Assembly: GCA_029212745.1 (NCBI GenBank)
Contig: JARGOL010000001.1
Location: forward strand, 566,350-630,349
Direction: 5' to 3'
DNA: 64,000 nucleotides
Source of the DNA: Alcanivoracaceae bacterium
Lineage (GTDB): Bacteria > Pseudomonadota > Gammaproteobacteria > Pseudomonadales > Alcanivoracaceae
The stretch's first letter is position 1. Each line of letters opens with the position of its first letter. Shown here in pieces: positions 58,183-64,000 of this stretch. Under the pieces are notes generated by a model, which saw only the letters and a list, made by a program, of their open reading frames with translations, was not told the origin of the DNA and searched no databases. Both the position numbers and the translations under genes were made by a program.

Positions 58183-58210
58183 TTGCATTCGTGCCGGGCT
58201 CAGGTATCAT
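58183..58210 (+). promoter_or_regulatory. Predicted promoter of the rpsU-yqeY-dnaG-rpoD operon
   Basis: TTGCAT (58183-58188) and TATCAT (58205-58210) are 16 nt apart, ending 73 nt before the rpsU ATG. It lies in the divergent tsaD-rpsU region, where the operon promoter is expected. Confidence 0.55.
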
Positions 58211-58283
58211 GCGCCACCCGCTGTCCCTCCCACCTGACGGGCCAGTGACTAACATCCATCAGAATTCAAGGTTGGTGATTTTA

Positions 58284-58499
58284 ATGCCGCAGGTGAAAGT
58301 GAAAGAAGGTGAACCGTTTGACGTGGCCCTGCGCCGCTTCAAGCGTGGTTGCGAGAAAGCCGGCATCCTGGCTGAAGTACGTCGTCGCGAGTACTACGAG
58401 AAGCCGACCCAGGAGCGCAAGCGCAAGCGGGCTGCCGCAGTCAAGCGTCACCTGAAGAAGCTCCAGCGCGAGCAGCTTCACCGCAAGCGTCTGTACTGA
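58284..58499 (+). CDS. rpsU: 30S ribosomal protein S21
   Basis: The 71-residue basic protein is S21: [40 protein letters not shown] and a Lys/Arg-rich C-terminus. ATG 58284 gives the exact family length. It leads the macromolecular synthesis operon that ties translation, DNA priming and transcription initiation together. Confidence 0.97.
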   Translation: MPQVKVKEGEPFDVALRRFKRGCEKAGILAEVRRREYYEKPTQERKRKRAAAVKRHLKKLQREQLHRKRLY

Positions 58500-58521
58500 T
58501 CAGACCTGCCGAGTCGCAGAC

Positions 58522-58968
58522 GTGAGTGACATCAAGGCACGTCTCACCCAGGCCATGAAAGAGGCCATGCGCGCCAAGGACAGTGAGTGTCTTGGCACTG
58601 TGCGCATGGCCCTTTCTGCGTTGAAGCAGGTTGAGGTGGATGAGCGTATCGAGCTGGATGATACCCGCGTGCTTGCCATTCTCGACAAGCAGGTCAAGCA
58701 GCGCATCGATGCGGCCAAGCAGTACCGAGACGCCAATCGCGAAGATCTCGCCGCCAAGGAAGATGCTGAAGTCGCCGTTCTGCGCGACTTTCTCCCCCAG
58801 CCGTTGTCCGAGGACGAAATCGCCGCCCTGATTGATGAGGCAGTGGCCGAGACCGGCGCCAGCAGCATGCAGGACATGGGCAAGGTCATGGGCCTGCTCA
58901 AGCCCCGGCTCCAGGGCCGCGCCGACATGGGCGCTGTCAGCGGCAAGATCAAGGCACGCCTGGGCTGA
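58522..58968 (+). CDS. GatB/YqeY domain protein
   Basis: The 148-residue protein corresponds to YqeY: MSDIKARLTQAMKEAMRAKD, the central EDAEVAVLRDFLPQPLSEDEI and the C-terminal GAVSGKIKARL. The domain resembles the tRNA-binding tail of GatB, and free-standing YqeY has no proven function. The start is the GTG at 58522. It lies between rpsU and dnaG as in Pseudomonas. Confidence 0.93.
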   Translation: MSDIKARLTQAMKEAMRAKDSECLGTVRMALSALKQVEVDERIELDDTRVLAILDKQVKQRIDAAKQYRDANREDLAAKEDAEVAVLRDFLPQPLSEDEIAALIDEAVAETGASSMQDMGKVMGLLKPRLQGRADMGAVSGKIKARLG

Positions 58969-59037
58969 TAGCGGCGGCCAGCTGTCGCTGCCACGCCGAT
59001 TCTGTTTGAATACCCTCCCCTCTGGCAGAATCAGACC

Positions 59038-60924
59038 ATGGCACGCATACCCGAACCCTTTATCCAGGACCTGCTGGCCCGCACCGACATTGTCGAGCTG
59101 GTCAACCAGCGCGTGCCCCTGAAAAAGACCGGGCGCAATTACAGTGCATGCTGCCCGTTCCACCAGGAAAAGACGCCATCCTTCACCGTGGCACCGGACA
59201 AGCAGTTCTACTATTGCTTCGGCTGTGGCGCCAAGGGCAATGCCGTGGGCTTCCTGATGGAATACGACAACCTGGCATTCCCGGAAGCCATTGAGCAGCT
59301 GGCCCAGCGTGCCGGCATGGAAGTGCCCCGCGAACAGGGCCACGATGCCGGCCGGCAGAAGAAATACCGTGACCGCCTGCAGACCCTCTACGACCTGCTG
59401 ACCCGGGCTGAACGCTTCTACCGCCAGCAACTCAAGGGGGACCGCGACCGCCAGCGCGCGGTGGACTACCTCAAGGGCCGCGGGCTCACCGGCGAAATCG
59501 CCGCCCGCTATGGCCTGGGATTCGCACCGCCCGGCTTCGACAACCTGATGACCGGCCTGTCACTGGATAACGACGGCGTCGAGAAAGGGGTTGAGTGCGG
59601 CCTGCTGGTGCGCCGGGAAGACACCGGCCGCACCTACGACAAGTTCCGCGACCGCATCATGTTCCCTATCCGGGACAGCCGTGGCCGCACCATTGGCTTT
59701 GGCGGTCGCGTGCTTGGCGATGGCAAACCCAAGTACCTGAACAGCCCGGAAACACCGGTGTTCCACAAGGGCGAGGAACTCTACGGCCTGTGGGAGTGGC
59801 GCCAGAGCAAGGACAAGTCCGGCCAGCTGTTCGTGGTGGAAGGCTATATGGATGTCATCGCCCTGGCCCAACACGGCATCAACAATGCGGTGGCCACACT
59901 GGGCACCGCCACCACCGAGGAGCATGCCCGCAAGCTGTTCCGTCAGGTGGACGAGGTGGTGTTCTGCTTCGATGGCGACAATGCCGGCCGGCGGGCGGCC
60001 TGGCGGGCTCTGGAGTCGGCCCTGCCGGCGCTTGAGGACGGCAAGCAGGCGCGCTTTTTGTTCCTGCCGGACGGCGAGGACCCGGATACCCTGGTGCGCC
60101 GGGAAGGCCGCGAGGAGCTGCTGGCCCTGGCGGCACGCGCGCCCGGCCTGTCACAGTACCTGTTTGACCACCTCTCCGAGGGCCTGGACCTGGGCAGCGT
60201 CGATGGCCGCGCCCGCCTGGCCCGCCTGGCCATGCCGGTACTGGGCCTGGCCCGCGGTGAAGCCTACAAGCGGCTGCTGCGCAAGGAACTGTCCGAGCTC
60301 ACGCGACTGGACAGCGACGACCTGGATGCCCTGCAGGCGAGCCAGCCGGCCGCACGGCCGGCGCCGGCCAGCGCCCCTGCTCCGGCGGCCGATGGCGGTG
60401 GCACAGAACCGCCGCCCTGGCAGGACACTGACATCCCCGCCGCCGACGCCGGCGACGACTGGTCCGCCCCGCGGGTGCCGGCAAGCGCTGCCCGCAACAC
60501 GCGGCTGCTGCTGCAGCCGTTGCTGATCACACTGATCCAGTTCCCGCGGGTGGCCAGCAGCGACCCCCTGCCCCAGGGCGTGGAGGAGCTCGATGAGCCC
60601 CTGCTCGACCTGATCATCGACCTGGTGGCCATCATACGGGACAACCCCGACATACCTGCCGCAGCCCTGCTCGGCCGGCTTATGGCCATGGAGCAGGGAG
60701 AGCTGGTGTCAGAGATCATGCGCCAGTCCGAGCAGATCACACGCACCCCGGAATCGGCCCGCAAGGAGTGGCAGGATGGCGTGTCTGCCCTGGAAATCCG
60801 CTATCTGGAGCGGGCCACGGCGGCAGAGGAGCAGGCGGCTCAGCCCGATATCCACCGGCTTTCCGAGCTGTCACAGCGGCTACAGGCCGCCCGCAGCCGC
60901 CAGCGCAGCCCACTGTCACACTAG
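59038..60924 (+). CDS. dnaG: DNA primase
   Basis: The 628-residue primase makes RNA primers for replication. It has the zinc-binding domain CCPFHQEKTPSF with YCFGCGAKGNA (about residues 40-65). The TOPRIM catalytic core contains VVEGYMDVIALAQHG and VFCFDGDNAGRRAA. A Pro/Ala-rich linker lies near residue 440, and the C-terminal helicase-binding domain contacts DnaB. Length and position are typical. Confidence 0.97.
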   Translation: MARIPEPFIQDLLARTDIVELVNQRVPLKKTGRNYSACCPFHQEKTPSFTVAPDKQFYYCFGCGAKGNAVGFLMEYDNLAFPEAIEQLAQRAGMEVPREQGHDAGRQKKYRDRLQTLYDLLTRAERFYRQQLKGDRDRQRAVDYLKGRGLTGEIAARYGLGFAPPGFDNLMTGLSLDNDGVEKGVECGLLVRREDTGRTYDKFRDRIMFPIRDSRGRTIGFGGRVLGDGKPKYLNSPETPVFHKGEELYGLWEWRQSKDKSGQLFVVEGYMDVIALAQHGINNAVATLGTATTEEHARKLFRQVDEVVFCFDGDNAGRRAAWRALESALPALEDGKQARFLFLPDGEDPDTLVRREGREELLALAARAPGLSQYLFDHLSEGLDLGSVDGRARLARLAMPVLGLARGEAYKRLLRKELSELTRLDSDDLDALQASQPAARPAPASAPAPAADGGGTEPPPWQDTDIPAADAGDDWSAPRVPASAARNTRLLLQPLLITLIQFPRVASSDPLPQGVEELDEPLLDLIIDLVAIIRDNPDIPAAALLGRLMAMEQGELVSEIMRQSEQITRTPESARKEWQDGVSALEIRYLERATAAEEQAAQPDIHRLSELSQRLQAARSRQRSPLSH

Positions 60925-60945
60925 TCGCAGGCGCTGGCGGCCGAC

Positions 60946-60984
60946 CTTGAGTTGCTGGCGGGCGACCCCATAAACGCCTATAAT
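60946..60984 (+). promoter_or_regulatory. Overlapping sigma32-like and sigma70-like promoters before rpoD
   Basis: CTTGAGT (60946-60952) and CCCCAT (60966-60971), 13 nt apart, match the heat-shock consensus CTTGAAA and CCCCATnT. A perfect TATAAT lies just downstream at 60979-60984, without a good -35. E. coli rpoD is known to have an internal heat-shock promoter within the operon, so this arrangement is functionally sensible. Confidence 0.55.
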
Positions 60985-61049
60985 GCGCGGTTTCATGAGA
61001 TTCCTGTTTCGGCAGGTTTTCTTCCACTCAGTCTTCACAGGCGTATTGC

Positions 61050-62963
<1,914 letters not shown>

Positions 62964-62978
62964 TAGAGGGGTTGCATG

Positions 62979-63014
62979 AAACGAAGCGCCGCTGAATAAT
63001 CAGCGGCGTTTTCG
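62979..63014 (+). terminator. Intrinsic terminator of rpoD
   Basis: CGCCGCTGA (62987-62995) pairs with TCAGCGGCG (63000-63008) over ATAA and is followed by TTTT. Outer AACGAA and TTCGTT extend the pairing. It separates the sigma-factor operon from the tRNA region. Confidence 0.92.
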
Positions 63015-63045
63015 TTCACGGCAAACGGCCAGGGCACTTCGTCCC

Positions 63046-63564
<519 letters not shown>

Positions 63565-63580
<16 letters not shown>

Positions 63581-64000
63581 CTCCTTTCAGTCGCGCTGGA
63601 CCTCAACGGACTATCCCGGCCACACATCACAGATGTGCGGCGTTCCGTCCTCGCAAAGCTGTGCTTTGCGTGCTCGAGCACCGGACTCCACCCTGGTGGG
63701 CCCACCACTCCTTTCAGTCGCGCTGGACCTCAACGGACTATCCCGGCCACACATCACAGATGTGCGGCGTTCCGTCCTCGCAAAGCTGTGCTTTGCGTGC
63801 TCGAGCACCGGACTCCACCCTGGTGGGCCCACCACTCCTTTCAGTCGCGCTGGACCTCAACGGACTATCCCGGCCACACATCACAGATGTGCGGCGTTCC
63901 GTCCTCGCAAAGCTGTGCTTTGCGTGCTCGAGCACCGGACTCCACCCTGGTGGGCCCACCACTCCTTTCAGTCGCGCTGGACCTCAACGGACTATCCCGG
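63565..64000 (+). repeat. 127-bp tandem repeats each starting with the tRNA 3' end
   Basis: Units begin at 63565, 63692, 63819 and 63946, the last cut by the window edge. Each opens with CCTGGTGGGCCCACCA (tRNA 3' 16 nt including CCA, and within it the perfect palindrome TGGTGGGCCCACCA). About 110 nt of flank follows, with the hairpins CACATC-ACA-GATGTG and CGCAAAGC-TGT-GCTTTGCG. The units look identical to each other. This is the same principle as the 178-bp repeats behind E. coli tyrT, which carry the 3' 19 nt of tRNA-Tyr. The array continues beyond the window. Confidence 0.93.

Overview
This window is a high-GC, densely packed gammaproteobacterial chromosome segment, mostly core genes. The gene order dsbD-aroQ-accBC-prmA-dusB-fis-purHD-retS, coq7/speD/OsmC/crp/trpCDGE, murU-amgK-lptD-surA-pdxA-rsmA-apaGH and tsaD/rpsU-yqeY-dnaG-rpoD matches blocks known from Pseudomonas aeruginosa. 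The accessory content (GMC oxidoreductase, HxlR plus old-yellow-enzyme pair, RetS-like hybrid kinase) suggests a marine Pseudomonas/Alcanivorax-type relative. The family assignment is an inference; there is no rRNA in the window.

Layout. 1-3432 (minus): a response regulator cut by the window edge, ApbE, DUF3570, DUF4266 lipoprotein and a TlpA-like thioredoxin form one compact exported module, with TTAA direct-repeat boxes in front of it. 3642-18719 (plus): disulfide reductase DsbD, aroQ, acetyl-CoA carboxylase accBC, prmA, a DUF3426 protein, dusB-fis, purH-purD, a cNMP/rhodanese protein and a RetS-like sensor whose ATP-binding domain is degenerate. 18652-21193 (minus): AraC regulator and Ycf46-like AAA ATPase. 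21318-24792: coq7, speD, glyoxalase-like and OsmC proteins, and the CRP/Vfr regulator. 24799-28866 (minus): trpE-G-D-C behind a newly read leader peptide ending Trp-Arg-Trp. 29035-33221: secreted beta-propeller lipoprotein, DUF2834, old yellow enzyme, a 265-bp inverted-repeat element and HxlR. 33225-35630 (minus): rpe, then murU and amgK (peptidoglycan recycling). 35685-42314 (plus): lptD-surA-pdxA-rsmA-apaG-apaH with overlapping genes. 42354-46101: Fur-box-led iron(III) ABC transporter. 46155-48350 (minus): nitronate monooxygenase and an EamA exporter behind an orphan terminator. 48385-58128: cca, a pteridine-reductase-like SDR, a broken DUF4124 gene, a DUF4124-metallopeptidase, folK, folB, plsY, LysR, a GMC oxidoreductase cluster and tsaD. 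58183-62963: the macromolecular synthesis operon rpsU-yqeY-dnaG-rpoD, with a sigma32-like promoter before rpoD.

The most unusual structure is at the right end. A single intact CAU-anticodon tRNA gene (63504-63580) is preceded by 189-bp tandem repeats that each carry its promoter region and 5' 31 nt. It is followed by 127-bp tandem repeats that each carry its 3' 16 nt. The right array resembles the known 178-bp repeats behind E. coli tyrT. I know of no described counterpart to the left array.

The window has no phage, insertion sequence with transposase, CRISPR array or rRNA that I can support.
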